From positions 15,290,863 through 15,354,862 of the forward strand of contig NC_064542.1 in assembly GCF_023856365.1 (NCBI RefSeq): 64,000 nucleotides of DNA. Reading direction: 5' to 3'. Shown here in pieces: positions 46,861 through 59,394 of the stretch. Source of the DNA: Brienomyrus brachyistius. Its lineage: Eukaryota; Chordata; Actinopteri; Osteoglossiformes; Mormyridae. The notes below the pieces were generated by a model that saw only the letters and a list, made by a program, of their open reading frames with translations, had not been told where the DNA came from and made no database searches. A program made the position numbers and the translations under genes. The first letter of the stretch is position 1; each line of letters opens with the position of its first letter.

Positions 46861-47879
46861 AGGGCCGCTCCAAATAACTGCCAATGGTACTGAGGACAGA
46901 TACTAGCAACAGGGAACCTGCAGGAAGATGCAGCTTGTGTTGCGTACAAATATGAGACTAATTTTGCAGAAACAAGAAAGCTACAGTGGGCTACAGTGGA
47001 CGCCAGAAGGCACCGCCCCTCCCCCCCCCCCAGCATGGTGCGACAGCATGTGAGTTGCGGGTGAGAGCCCCATCCTTTTGTCTGCATGGACCTCACGAAT
47101 AATTCATTGGAGCGGGTGGAGCAACCACAGAGCCAATCGACAGCGAGGTCCTCTCACCCATCTCCCATGTCTTGCAAATAAAGGACAGGGGGACCTTTTC
47201 GGGGAGATGGGCACCTCCCTCGTCACCGCTGACCTAATTACGCGGCTTTTATAGACCCGCCTTTCAGAGCGGCTTCCGAGTTCCGTCAGGCTGTGAGCAA
47301 TAATCTATATTTCAAGGGTCCCGGCTGAAGAACCCGCACAGCGCAGGAACATGCTGCCATTTGGGTCTCAGGCCGCGAAGATGACGGGGGGGGGAGCAGA
47401 CAGAAAGTCTATCCCTCCAAATGTCATGAGCCGACGCTCCCATGGGCTGTCCTTTAAGGGGATGGCGGCCTCCGAGTGGGGAACACGGATGTGACCAGCC
47501 CCCCATCACATCAGCGGGCGAGTGCGTCCCGTCCGAGCCGATCTTCTGCCCTTAATGCCAGAACGATTCCCTTTCATCTGAACAGTGTGAAGCACCTCCA
47601 CCCAGCAGCTGCTCGGCACCTCTCTGATTTTAACAGTCTGTCTGGGGTGATTTTCAGGGGGGGGGTCACCACAGCCACCCTCCGAGACGGCCCCTGTCAG
47701 ACTGCACTTCTAAACGCTCAACACTAGGAGGTGCCCTAATTGCTCCGACGGCTGACCGGTGAAGTGTGAGGCACCAGCTGCTCCCAACCCCAACAATCTC
47801 CCCAATACCCCCCACCCCTGATTAGGCTGAGAAAAACTTGCAGTCAGATTCCTCCACCTTCCACAATGTGAGGCTTAAT

Positions 47880-48320
47880 TAGCAGTGAGACATTACCAGA
47901 TAAAAGACAGAGAAAAGAGGAGAAAAAAAAGCATGTGATTATTTTAGAGGAGTTTGGGGGAGAGACATAAAAATTTGGGGCCCGTCAGTTTTTTATAATG
48001 GCCAGAGGTAATTAGCATTTTCAGACTCGGCAGATCTCACGTTATGAGGCTTGTGAGCAGTCTGGAATATTAGTGCAGCAAATTGGAATCATTTCTCTAT
48101 GAGGTTAAATAAAAAAACACTTTCCTTGCGTAGGAAAATAACTAAAGTTTAATTAAATTACAAAGCAAAACTGCACAAACTCTGGCAAACGGCCGTACCG
48201 GAGCGGTTAGACCCTGTAATTACAAACCTGGCAGGAGGTGAGGTAATGCTTTAATAATCTCACGCTTTCATTAAATTAGGGTGGGAATTATACGTCACTT
48301 CGGTACAATTAAGCAGAAGA
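47880..48320. other. AT-rich unique block, strong candidate conserved element
   Basis: Repeat-free text with GAGGTAATTAGCATTTTCAG, GTTTAATTAAATTACAAAGC, CCCTGTAATTACAAACC, TTCATTAAATTAGGG and GGTACAATTAAGC. At least six homeodomain-type TAATTA/ATTA sites fall within 330 bp, flanked on both sides by CpG- and G-run-rich sequence. Confidence 0.4.
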
Positions 48321-48852
48321 TCGTCCTTTAAGGAAGGAAATAACAGGAGGAGCAATAACACAGCTTCGCGGTGAGCTGGGGGGGGAGGGGGGGGCATATT
48401 ATCGCACCGTTGGGGACTCATGGCCAGTCATGGAGGGGGGGTTGCGTCCTCTGCGGGACAGGAGACAGAAGCGCCACTTAAATAAAAAAACGCACAATCA
48501 CGTGGGGGGCAGGGCACAGACAGGAATCAGGCCCTAAGACTAACCCCCCCACCAAACGCTACTAAGCTGTAAGATCCCTGATCAGTGTGGGAGAGGGAAA
48601 AAAGGGGGGATTACAGCCCCGCGCGCATCAGGAAAAAGGTCCTTTAATCTCCAGTCTACCCTGGCGAGCCCCCCCGCGGCCCCCCTCACTCTGCTGTGCT
48701 CCCTGTGCTAAGCAGGCCTCGCTCTGTCAGGGAATCACCACCCAAGTGCCCGGCACGTTCAGATGCCGGTGCTGGAGCACCTGCGGGGGAGTCAGGGAGT
48801 CACTCGGGGGCTCAGGCCATCAGGGGGCTGTAATATGAGGCCAGTGGATGCG

Positions 48853-48920
48853 CTCTGTGCAGGCCTTCTCTGTGCAGGCCTTCTCTGTGCAGGCCTGCTC
48901 TGTGCAGGCCTGCTCTGTGT
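48853..48920. repeat. 15-bp tandem repeat, 4.5 copies
   Basis: CTCTGTGCAGGCCTT/CTGCTCTGTGCAGGC units start at 48853, 48868, 48883 and 48898. 15 bp is 5 codons, producing a Leu-Cys-Ala-Gly-Leu string in one plus frame. Confidence 0.95.
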
Positions 48921-49264
48921 TTACTTACTCCACCTTGAATGCTGGGTTTGAGTTCCTGCTAAGGAAAGTGTGTGTTTCTGTCTGCTGAAGCCCCACCTCG
49001 TGCCCCCCCTGGCCATGAGAGGCTTCAGCCCCCCCCAGAACGCCTCCCTGCTTGGGATGAGTATTTGGGATGGATGGGCAGTAACAATGTTAATCATTAT
49101 GCTGGAAATAACAGCACTTATCTTCACGCCTAAGTGGATTTTTGCAGACAATCCAGAGTGAAGTACACATGAAATGGATACATGTTACTGTTAGAGTGTT
49201 ACGAGGCAGGAGCATTAAACAGTTATTAAAGGCAATCAGTGCTGAAGTGAACAGGCGGCAATGT

Positions 49265-49870
49265 GTCCTGTGGGGGGGTTAAGGCGCACTGCGCCTCGCG
49301 GGGGGGGTTAAGGCGCGCTGCTCCCGTATGTGGTCACCTGGCCCCGCTGGGGAGGTTAAGGCGCACTGCGCCTCGCGGGGGGGTTAAGGCGCGCTGCTCC
49401 CGTATGTGGTCACCTGGCCCCGCTGGGGGGGTTAAGGCGCACTGCACCTCGCGGGGGGGGTTAAGATGCGCTGCTCCCGTATGTGGTCACCTGGCCCCGC
49501 TGGGGGGGTTAAGGCGCACTGCGCCTCGCGGGGGGGGTTAAGGCGCGCTGCTCCCGTATGTGGTCACCTGGCCCTGCTGGGGGGGTTAAGGCGCACTGCA
49601 CCTCGCGGGGGGGTTAAGATGCGCTGCGCCCGTATGTGGTCACCTGGCCCCGGTGGGGGGGGTTAAGGCGCACTGCGCCCATACGTGGTCACCTGGCCCC
49701 GGTGGGGGGGGTTAAGGCGCACTGCGCCCATACGTGGTCACCTGGCCCCGGTGGGGGGGGGTTAAGGCGCACTGCGCCCATACGTGGTCACCTGGCCCTG
49801 CTGGGGGGGTTAAGGCGCACTGCACCTCGCGGGGGGGTTAAGATGCGCTGCGCCTCGCAGGGGGGTTAAG
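49265..49870. repeat. G-rich composite minisatellite
   Basis: Two modules alternate. Module A is GGGGGGGTTAAGGCGCACTG plus CGCCTCGCG; module B is GGGGGGTTAAGGCGCGCTG plus CTCCCGTATGTGGTCACC and TGGCCCCGCTG. A+B units (about 76 bp) fill the left half. A shorter fused unit (about 50 bp, GCGCCCATACGTGGTCACC) fills the right half. The array holds eight copies of GGTCACCTGG (E-box CACCTG) and G6-G8 runs every 25-50 bp. Confidence 0.93.
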
Positions 49871-52729
49871 GCATGCTGTGGTCTGACATTACGCCACATC
49901 TTCATCACACGTGAGTGGTGGGGGTGCAGTCATTGCTCAGACGCCTCCGGCAGCCTCCTACCCCCCCGCCCATTTACAGTATTTATTTGAGGGGGGCGTC
50001 TAAGTGGCTGCCTTATTCATCTGGCTGAAAAATGGGCCGGCGAATGCAGATGATCTTAGGACAAAAGACACACGCTGCTACCCTAATTTGGTTCATGAAG
50101 TGTGTAATTCAGTCCCGTCCGGAAGGCTAGGGGTTGAGGGGTGGGGGGGGGGGTATGTGTCTCCTGCTTTATTAAACTAATATAAAACAATTTCTGCTGC
50201 TTGTTACTGTGGTGATGATTGGTGGGGGGGGGCATTGTGGGGATTGCTGGGCCACGTGGGGGGGGCAAGGCCGGGGGCGCGGGTCGGGGTCATCGGCCTG
50301 TAATTTAATCCTGCTGAGAAGGCGAGCGAGCCCGAGGGGGGGGGGGGGGGCTCTGCACTCTGCCTCCTCACTTCACGTAACCCCAGTGACAGGAGGTAGA
50401 CAACACCCATTGAAACAGGACAAGAGGTTGGGTGGGGGGTGGGGGGGGCAACAATACCCACCCCCACAGTGGAAGCACACATGAAAGCACAGTGTGGGAA
50501 TAACAGACTGCCCCCCCCCCACCAGCACATGACTGGGGGTCTTGCTGCCGGTACCGTTACCCAGACCGACCAGCAGAAGACTGGGCTGCGGAAGCCTCTG
50601 GAAACTTCAGTTCACGCAGAACTGTGGCCGACGCTGACACGCGATTGGAGTGTCGCCCCCCCCCCCCCAGGGACATCACTGAACCCTAACCACACTCCTG
50701 AGAGGCCGGACAGAAGTCCGCCATTAACACCCTCCGACACTCAGGCTGGCCCCTGGTACAGCACAGGGATCCCGCTCGCGGTGTGAACCTTTCATGGAAA
50801 AGGCACACGCTCTCCCTCTCACCTCCCCACCCCCCAGTCCTTCTCATGTTGGCCTACCATGTTCTCACTGAAGCCCCACCCACTCCCTGAAATCCCTCCC
50901 CAGGCTCGGGTCATACATCACTGGCACCTTGTCTCAAATTGACGGCCTCGTTTCCGTGGTGACCCCTTCCCTCGCCTGCCGTATTATTTAAGCAGATTTA
51001 TGAGGTGGTGCTTCGTGGCAGAGCCGCGAGGGCTGACCCCAGGAAAGAGGGCTGCCGGCGGGAGGGGTCATCAATAATCCAGGGCGGCGGGGGGGGGGGC
51101 ATGCCGAAAGTGAGCCATGGTTCCCTGGGAGGGGCCTTAAGCACCCCAGATGATGAGATTATAGGGGTGCAGGTCCATTCTCTGCTGCCTCCTGCGGGGG
51201 GCACCCCTGTGATCTCTTTAAAGGTCCATCTTTTATTTAGTGCCAACATCTTATCACACTAAAAAATTTATCCACTCACACTGCCAGTTGTGTCCAGGCC
51301 GCGTCCCGTGAATCTCGTTGTCTTTAAATATTTCTCAGAACAAATGGCACCTGGGCACCCCGCGGCCCACCCACACTAGGTCCTGTAGTCCTGCCACTGC
51401 CCTCATTTCGGGGGGGGGGGGGGGGGGGGGGGCTGCTTGAGGGACTCCTCAGCTAATTGTCTCCCCATTTTGCCAAGAGAGTTGGGATCATTCAGAATTC
51501 AAATGAGTGATTTAATTTCTCCCCTCCCTTTAATTTACGGGGCGTCAATCTCCTTTTTGGAACCCCCCCCTGTCTCTGCGTCCCCACGGCAACACCGCCA
51601 CGTGACACATCTGACCTCCGGGTGCCTTTTGGCTCATTGAACCCCCTGCTTCCGTGTCACTGTAGGCCCACTGGGAAATACGAGGCGCCCAAAGCGTTAT
51701 TTTCCTGAAAGTTATGTTGGATGATGAAGCCTACATGACTGAGTTGTAGTCCACATAGATGACTGGTTATTTGAATGTCGTGCAGGTCTGATGAGGTAGG
51801 CTCATCTAAATTCTCATCCGTCTTAATAAATGTGACCAAGAGACGGGCACAGGACCAAGGTGCAAGTCAGAGTCACCTGCCCCAGTGAGGAGGCAGACTG
51901 CCAACCTCCCTTAACAGCCACCAAACCCGCAGTCGGGGTGAAAAATGACCCCCTTGTCACAATGCAGTACGTGCATCGGGGAAGCACATGTCATTACTCA
52001 TGCAAGAACGCGGCCCCCGTTTATACATCATTAAAAACAACAAAAGACACCCCCTCTAATCACGGCCGTCCCTGATTATACAACCGAACATCTGCTGTGG
52101 GTTACGGGCAAACAAGCGGCAACCGGAGACCCCAGTGTGGGATTGGGAGGTGGGCCAAGCTTGGGGTCAAAGGTCAGCAGGCTACCCGGTGATGCGGCAG
52201 GTAACTAAAGGACATGCGTGGGTCGAGGGGGGGGGAGGGGGGGTCCTCCCTCATCCCAGCCACGTTAAACCACATCAGGTAGATATTATCCTGTTAATCT
52301 GAGCTTGCAGTACCTGCAGAGAGGGAGATGCATACAGAACAGGGTGTAGGACTAATGTGCCGACTATGCCGCCAGTAATCCTGGGGGAGCCGGGGGCTGC
52401 GGGGGCCACGACAAGTTTATCATGAAGAAGAGGTAAAGGTGAGAGCTGAGAGACAGCAATGTGATGCTGGGCGGGAGAGAGGAAGGGCGTCAGGAGGTAC
52501 AGGCGGGGGGGGGGGGGGGGGGGATTTCAAACCCACCCTCACCACAGTCCTGTTGCCTAATGGGCTGATCACAGCAGCCAGATGGTGTATCAAAACCGCA
52601 CTAACTGGCATCCACTGGCGGAGGCCAGTCTCCTAACCCCGCCCCTTTGCTCCCTCACAGCTGTTAGCCCCGCCCACCCGGAGGTGAGGGGACACGGGCA
52701 GCGGGTGCCAGAGGACATGTAGTGGCCCC
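49871..52729. other. Intron rich in G/C homopolymers
   Basis: It contains G15 (50336-50350), G23 (51410-51432) and G19 (52505-52523), and an RFX-like GTCCCCACGGCAAC at 51580-51593. No coding sequence is recognised. Confidence 0.45.
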
Positions 52730-53020
52730 CTCCGTGTTTGTCAAACAAATTAAACAGATTCTAGCGGCTTCACCTGCCGACGGCCCCAAGCCGCATATGG
52801 CCCAGAAGTTAAAAATAAGAAAACACGCATACATTAGCATACTTAATGAGGCAGCCTCCCCATTTAATATGCAAATTCCCTGAAATATTACTGAATGCCG
52901 TCTGTTCTAAATGAATAAATTTGAATTGCAATTAGAATAATCCTTTATAATTAATGAAAACTGTCAATTTAGGTTCATAAGTAATTTGATTAACAGGATG
53001 ATGGGACACTTATCAAGTCC
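52730..53020. other. AT-rich unique block with perfect POU octamer
   Basis: ATGCAAAT lies at 52869-52876. Around it are ATTAGCATACTTAATGAGG, GAATTGCAATTAGAATAATC, TTATAATTAATGAAAAC and AAGTAATTTGATTAAC. The block has no simple repeats and is the window's clearest enhancer-like text. Confidence 0.42.
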
Positions 53021-53984
53021 TCTGGACTGTCAGCGTGATGTGGCTGCAGTGGGAGGCCATCGCGGGGCCCCAGTGCTCGGACAACCCCCAAAAATCACCC
53101 TAAATTATTAATAAAAGGGGTGTATGCATGCAGTAGGTTGGCACACCAGGGATGAAAAGCTGAGAGCCACTGATCAGGCGTAAAGAGAGGATTCCTCAGT
53201 GTCTCACACGCTGACTGTCACGGAGAGAGATACCTTGTTGGGAGACATTGCACGTGGTGTCAGTGTGTTCTCAGTGTGAAATTATTATATTAATGGGTGC
53301 GCTGTCAGACATGCACCTTAGGTAGGCCTTCCCAAAGCGCACGTGGCCTGAAGATGTAAACCATTCGGTACAAATGAGACCTCTTAATTCCACTGTAAGG
53401 ATCAACGCCATGCCTAAACCTCACCTTCCTAAATATTCAGGGGGCGGGGCTGGGGCAGTGCTGGGGGAGGAGCATGAGCAGGTGGGGGTGTGGCCATTTA
53501 AATAGTTAGACAATGGGTGGGGGTGACAAAAATCATGTTTTTGTAGGTCATTAGCAAACTCGGCAAAAGGTCAAAGTGAGGCTTGAATTGGGAAAGGGGG
53601 GGTGGTCAGGGGGGCAGTCAATGGGGGGGGGGGGTCAGCAATACATGACAGGGGCCTCTAGCTGAGGGTACACACCCACGCAGGCCGGTGTTAATCAGCC
53701 GCATAGGTCATTAACATCCCATGCTAAAATGGGAGGGCTCCAGGTTGGGGAAGAGGGTGGGGGGCATGTGGGGGGAGCAGAATGACAGCTTCTGGAAAAT
53801 CAGTACAGCTAGTGGTGGGTGTATACCCCCCACAGAGCGCCACAAGCACTCGGCAACAATAGCAGGGAACGGAGCCGTGTGATCTCACACAGGGGCCCTA
53901 CAGCTGGCGTCCTAGGCAGCCATAACCTCAAACAAGCAGACAGATGCTTCTTACCTGTTGGCAAGGGCAGCCGGAGAGATGACA
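53021..53984. other. Ordinary intron
   Basis: It holds a G12 run (53623-53634) and GGGGGTGTGGCC-type G-rich text. I see nothing further. Confidence 0.4.
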
Positions 53985-54192
53985 GCATGGAGAGAGGAGG
54001 AGGAGAGAGAAGGAGGGGAGAGGAGGAGGAGAGAGGAGCAGGGGAGAGAAGAAGGAGAGAGGAGCAGGGAAGAGAAGGAGGAGAGAGGAGGAGGGGAGAG
54101 GAGCAGGGGAGAGAAGGAGGAGAGAGGAGGAGGAGAGAGGAGCAGGGGAGAGGAGGAGGAGACAGGAGGAGGAGAGAGAAGGAGGAGATACT
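53985..54192. repeat. Polypurine GAGGAG/GAGCAGGGGAGAGAAGGAG array
   Basis: About 205 bp, essentially all A/G apart from scattered C in AGCAGGGG. Units of about 22-46 bp alternate GAGAGGAGGAG and GAGAGGAGCAGGGGAGAGAA. Open frames on both strands are artefacts. Confidence 0.95.
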
Positions 54193-54319
54193 GTGAATAT
54201 CAGACCTCTGGCCCATTTCAGATGTGTGCTGGAATAACCAACCACCCACGACTAAGAGCAGCTTCCAACTGAAGACTAGGTGGCATATTTCATTCATTTT
54301 TAAAGATACAGCCACTTTC

Positions 54320-54595
54320 AGACAGGCATACAGGCACACATACAGACACAGGCACACATGGAGACACAGGTAGACACACACACGCAGACACGAGCACATT
54401 CAGACATATGCACACACAGACACTTGCAGACACAGGCACACGCAGACACAGGCACACGCAGACATAGGTACACACACACACGCAGACGTAAGCACACATA
54501 GACACACAGACACAGACACATGCAGACACAGGCACACGCAAACACAGGCAGACACAGGCACATGCAGACGTAAGCACACACAGACGCTACAGATT
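54320..54595. repeat. Degenerate CAGACACAGGCACACG array
   Basis: About 270 bp of ACACAGGCACACGCAGACAC words, mostly 16-18-bp units, with CAGACGTAAGCACACA occurring twice (54481 and 54565). Confidence 0.92.
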
Positions 54596-57479
54596 CTCGA
54601 AAACTTGAGCAGATCCACAACCGCAGCTCCTGCAGTCAGGATTATCACACAGCAGTGCCCCCCCCCCCCCATGTCCATCCACATGTCCCATCACATCTGT
54701 ATTCATATGCCTGGTGCCTTTGTCCCCCCAACCCCGGGAGGTCACCCGAGGTCACTGCTGGCCCTCACCACTGCCACAGACAAACTGTCCCCTGTCTTCG
54801 CTCTTTCTTATGGTAAAGCCCTTAATCCCCCCCCCTTCATGGGTTGGCTTTGATGCCCTTCAGAGGGTGAGCGACAAGGAGGGGATGGCGCGGGGTCCTG
54901 GCGGTGACATCAGGCCGGCAGCTGAGGCCTGTCACTCAGCACGCCAGCAGCCCAGCCGCCCTGTGGCAGGGGGCTGAGGGAATAAAACCCACCCCCCAGC
55001 TAGTTCAGGCAGCGGCTCAGAGCCCCCCTGTTTCCGGCTCGGTGTTCCCTGACAAAACAGAAGGACCCACCACGCAGAAGCTCTGCTGGGGAGGGCGCGT
55101 CAGAGGCGGAGAGAACCAAATGAGGGTCCGGGGTGGGGGTAAAGAAAGCATCATGTGTAGATCCCTCAGATTGGGGGGGGGGGAGGGGGGGGGAGAACGA
55201 TGAGGAGATGGATCTCCCCGTACAGGCGTGAAGTGCTCTGCGATTAATCTCCATCGGGCCAGTGTGATAAGTGGAGTAAGACAGCCATCCATCAGCATGC
55301 GTGGCGCTGCAGTGTGTGTCCTGGAGCCCCCAGGACACTGCAGCATCTCCCATGCAGGAGAACATACTGGCCTGTTGGGGGGGTGGGGGAGTCAAGCCAG
55401 AGGTCCCCTGCCCCATTCACACGCTGCCTACCAAACGGCAGTGTCATTAGAGAGCCGTGCACAACAGGCAGAACCTTAACTAGCAGTTAACATGTGGCGA
55501 AATTGGGCTCATTCTGAACTGCTGAAACGCTTAAATCATGACAGATACTCCTTTCCGACTCCACTAGTCCGCAGACACTGATTTTTCTGGTCGAGTTAAT
55601 CGCCCAGCAAACTACCAGTTAAGTGGCAGAGGGCATTAATATATCTTTATTGCCTTTAACCATGACTGATATTGAAAAAGCACCCTTTGGCTATCGATGT
55701 AAATGGATTTCCCTGAAAATCAATCAGGACACAACCGGCCCCAGCCATCCTCATAGGGCAGCCGCTGAGGTCTTCAGGGGAATAAGGGTCCCCAGTCGTC
55801 TATGCTTCTCTACCTCCTCTACACGGCTGCACCACAACCAATCAGTGACAGGGCAGGAAATGGGGCACATCACCGAACATGAGATTGGTGAGGATGGAGA
55901 GCTGTGCAATCAGCTGCACCAATAAGATACTGACGCTGATGAGGGCTAGCCAATCAGCATCTTGCAATCAAACTGCTGGGATTATCGCACAGGCGTACTC
56001 GAGTGCACAGGGGAGAGTTCAGGTTAGCATTGGGGACATCCAGCACTGGGGAGGGTGGTACTGTGTGAGGGGGGGCCACCACAGGGCTGTGACGGCCATA
56101 GCTGAGGAGAGCTCAGGCTATCCGCAGAGGCCGGGCACCGGGTACAGGCATATGGAGTGGCAGCCGTACCCAGTGGAGGCAGTGGTCATGTAACGAGCTG
56201 ACTGCAGCTTCACAGAACAACCAAAGTCATGCGGCCAGTTAAGCAGTCAGCGTGTCGTATGCTGAGAAACGCCACACTTATGCGAGGCTGACAGTGAGGC
56301 TCCATGCATGCGATTCGCTAACCCCCATTGCCTTACTGTGGCACCAGCATGCTGCCTGCTGTGCCGGGCATCAGTCTGACCTCCTGGAGGAGCTGTCAAA
56401 ATCTACCTGCAGATGCAGGCTAGTTCTGATTTTTAGCTTTTAGAAACAATTGGCTAAACAGCTCGGAAACATGTCAAGAAGCTCTGAGCGATTTTATCAG
56501 TCATCAGACGGGCAGATTAAGGGCAGCTACGACTGCCAACCCCTTCCATAAACCTGTAAACACTTATAAATTTAGCCGCACGCTTTTTCCCCGGCTGCCT
56601 TCCACGAGTGGAACCCCAAAGACAGCAGCCAATGCATTAAAGCGACTCCTTTCATCATCTGACTCCGGAATCTCATTAATGTCAACGATAGCGGTGCAAT
56701 CACATCGGCGACAGTTAGTCACACAGAGAATGCAGATCATGGCCACGCCACCAGCATCTGGGTACATCTTAATGCCTCTCAGAAGAATTTATAAATCAAC
56801 TCTAATAACGATCGAATGAAAAGATCACTGACAGCCTGCTGTAAATCAAGTTAGAGCAACTTGAACTGTTCTGACAAACGGAAATAGAGGGAAAACCAAG
56901 CAGCAGAAATGGCCTGGTGGCCCCAAGTCACACTGAGCAAATGTTGACACAGAAATGCGGCAGAGAACCTGTTTTTCCAACTGGGGTAGATTTTCCCCAT
57001 CCCAGCAGGCCCCCATAGGTAAGGCACTGGGGCAATGCCCCTCTACCAGCGCGTGACCCTCCCCCCCAGCAAAGACAGGGACGGACAGAGTGACCCCTGA
57101 AGGAGAAAGCCGCCAGGGGATGGACAGAAGGATGGAGAGGAGACACAGGAGTGACAGTGCAAATTATTCAAGTGGCTGAAGGACACGGTGACGTCAGTGG
57201 GGACAGCAGCGTGATGGCGTGGGCGCATGTGACTAAGGGTACAGTGGCCCATCTCCAGGAACAGCAAGAAGCCCTCGCTATACTCTCCTTACAATGAGGT
57301 AAATTCCCGGAGAGAGGGATGGGGGGAGGGGAGCGGAGGGGGCCTTGGGTGGAGCTGTGAAACAAAAGGTCCCCCCCAGATCAGGCCGGGAGTAATTAAC
57401 AGGATCTAGCTGGTGTACAGTGCTGCTGGACCTTGTAATGGTGTCATTTACACTCAAGTCACAAGTGTCTGTCGCTCCA
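54596..57479. other. Intron, no gene recognised
   Basis: Poly-C/G runs near 54659 and 55174-55193 sit within unique sequence. A 67-codon minus frame at 56564-56767 (Cys-rich start, acidic middle) matches nothing I know and has no supporting splice sites. Confidence 0.45.
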
Positions 57480-57620
57480 GCCCTTCAGTAATTAGCTGGA
57501 TGCACCGCGCCGACTCACCAACTAATTAGCAAATTATGTTGAAAATAGCAGCCCCCTAATTAACGGCTATTATGGCATTTCAGAAGTTGCTGCTTTAATT
57601 AGCAAAGAATAGAAGCGTGC
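57480..57620. other. Block with three TAATTA sites
   Basis: CAACTAATTAGCAAATTATG, CCCCTAATTAACGGC and CTTTAATTAGCAAAG fall within 90 bp and no repeats are present. Candidate homeodomain-bound element. Confidence 0.38.
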
Positions 57621-58239
57621 GTTTTAGCCCTGGCAGGTCGCATGCTAAGCCACTGAATCCCGAAACCGTGCCCCAAATCTACCCCCCCCAGGCCCAAATA
57701 ACCCGAAACAGGAAAATAAGGAAACGTAAATAAATACCCGATCGATAAGCACAGCTAGCTAGAGCCGACGGCACAGCTCCCCTCTTCATTTATTATTACG
57801 CGAAGCTGACGTGTATTTTATAACATTTTACCCGAGTTGCAAGAAACAGGTATAATTTGGGCCCATTAGTGAACACTGCAATCTATCACCAAAGGCCCCC
57901 CCTCGCCTTCCGCGTTTTTCCGCTGCTTCTCCACTCGCTGCCCTTCCCTCCCCTGCCTCTGCCGGAATCAAAGTCAAGAGCCCGAGTTTTAATTAAGTGA
58001 CACTAATGAGGTTGTTGAAACTGATACTTCAGCAGTTCAGCATGCCGTTAAATGTGTTTATCCTACAGTGTCATCAGCGAGGAGCTAAACCCCCCCCTCA
58101 ACTCTGTACCCCACCCAGCCCATTTTTTTTGTTCATTTCCTCTCCTCTCTAAAAAATGAATTAAACACACTCCGGCAAACATAATAGGATTTATTTACAC
58201 CTCTGGCTCGCTCTGCAAATGCCCATGTTGCCATGTTGC

Positions 58240-58475
58240 CAGTGAGAACAGGTCTCGCAGCTCCCGACTCACAGACCCGCAGGCCACACTGCGCCAGACT
58301 CGCGTACCCGCAGGACTTGCTGCGCCAAACTGACACGCCCTCAGACCATGCTGCTCTCATCTCACTTACCTGCAGACCACACTGCTCATGACTCACGCCC
58401 CTGCAGACTGTGCTGCTCCACGCCGGACTCACGCACCCACAGGCCGCACTGCGCTGGACTCACACACCTCACACA
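58240..58475. repeat. Degenerate 35-40-bp minisatellite, about 6 units
   Basis: Units combine ACTCACGCACCCACAGGC with CGCACTGCGCCAG or CACACTGCTC variants. The motif CTGCAGACCACACTGCTC is the least-diverged form. Confidence 0.8.
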
Positions 58476-59321
58476 CGGCTGCAGTATTTATTAACAATGA
58501 CCCCCCTGCTCACCCCACGCCAACTTCTAATTGGGCCCCATTTAGAAAGAAACACGCCAATAAAGACGCAGCTGGTGATGCCAAGCGTCCCACGCACATG
58601 GCTCCCGCCCTGTAGTGCATGGCGCCCCCTGCCAGGCTGGAGGGTCATACACAGCCGTAATCTTTCTGGGCTATGGGAGCAGCCACACATCCTTCCATAT
58701 AAGCCATGCCCAGCACCCCCTAGAGGTAGAGGCTAATTGGGACCAGGTCCAGCTTCACTTGGGTCCAAACAGACACAGAGTAGAGTCTGTGGCTGATCTA
58801 TGCCTGCTGAGCGACAGCCCCCCGGCACACAGCCACACCTCCCACATGGAGCCCCCCGTCCGCACAACCCTTCAAAGCCCACAGCAGGGGAGCCATGAGC
58901 CCAGCCACACTTCACCCCCCCATCTGGGCTTCCTGACATCCTCCCCGGCCCATCCCTCCCCCACCTCCAAGCACGTGGGGGCCACTCTGTGCCCCACTCT
59001 GGAGGACACATGAATAAATCCCATTAATGCTGGACAGACGAGTGAAAGGTCCTTCTGAGCCCCCGCCACGGCCCCCGCTGGGCTGCTTTGGCTACAGGTT
59101 GTGTTTCAATGTGCCCCCCTCCCCACCTGTCAGTCTCCTCAGTGTCCATTGTTCTGGCCCTCAGCAGCCCTCTCTGTCTCAGCTCAAGGGGGCCTGGCTG
59201 TCAGTTACAGATGCTGATTAGAGACACCATCACAGCGGACAGAGGGGGCTGGTCTGCTCCTCTCTCAGTCGGAGGAGCCAAGAGGTGGAAAGATCTACGG
59301 CTGAACAACATGGGAATGCGG

Positions 59322-59349
59322 TGAGAGAAAGAGAGAGAGAGAGAGAGAG
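59322..59349. repeat. (GA)n microsatellite
   Basis: A GA dinucleotide run with one AAA interruption. Confidence 0.93.
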
Positions 59350-59394
59350 TCACTGAAGTTGCCTCTTTTGAACATGTTTTCTGGAGCGAATGTG

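Noticed and set aside
46398..47096. 232-codon minus-strand frame rich in Cys-Leu-Val-Pro
   Set aside because: Direct translation of the 10-bp CAGGCACAGA array.
56564..56767. 67-codon Cys-rich minus frame
   Set aside because: It does not match any EBF exon or other family I know; length is within chance for this composition.
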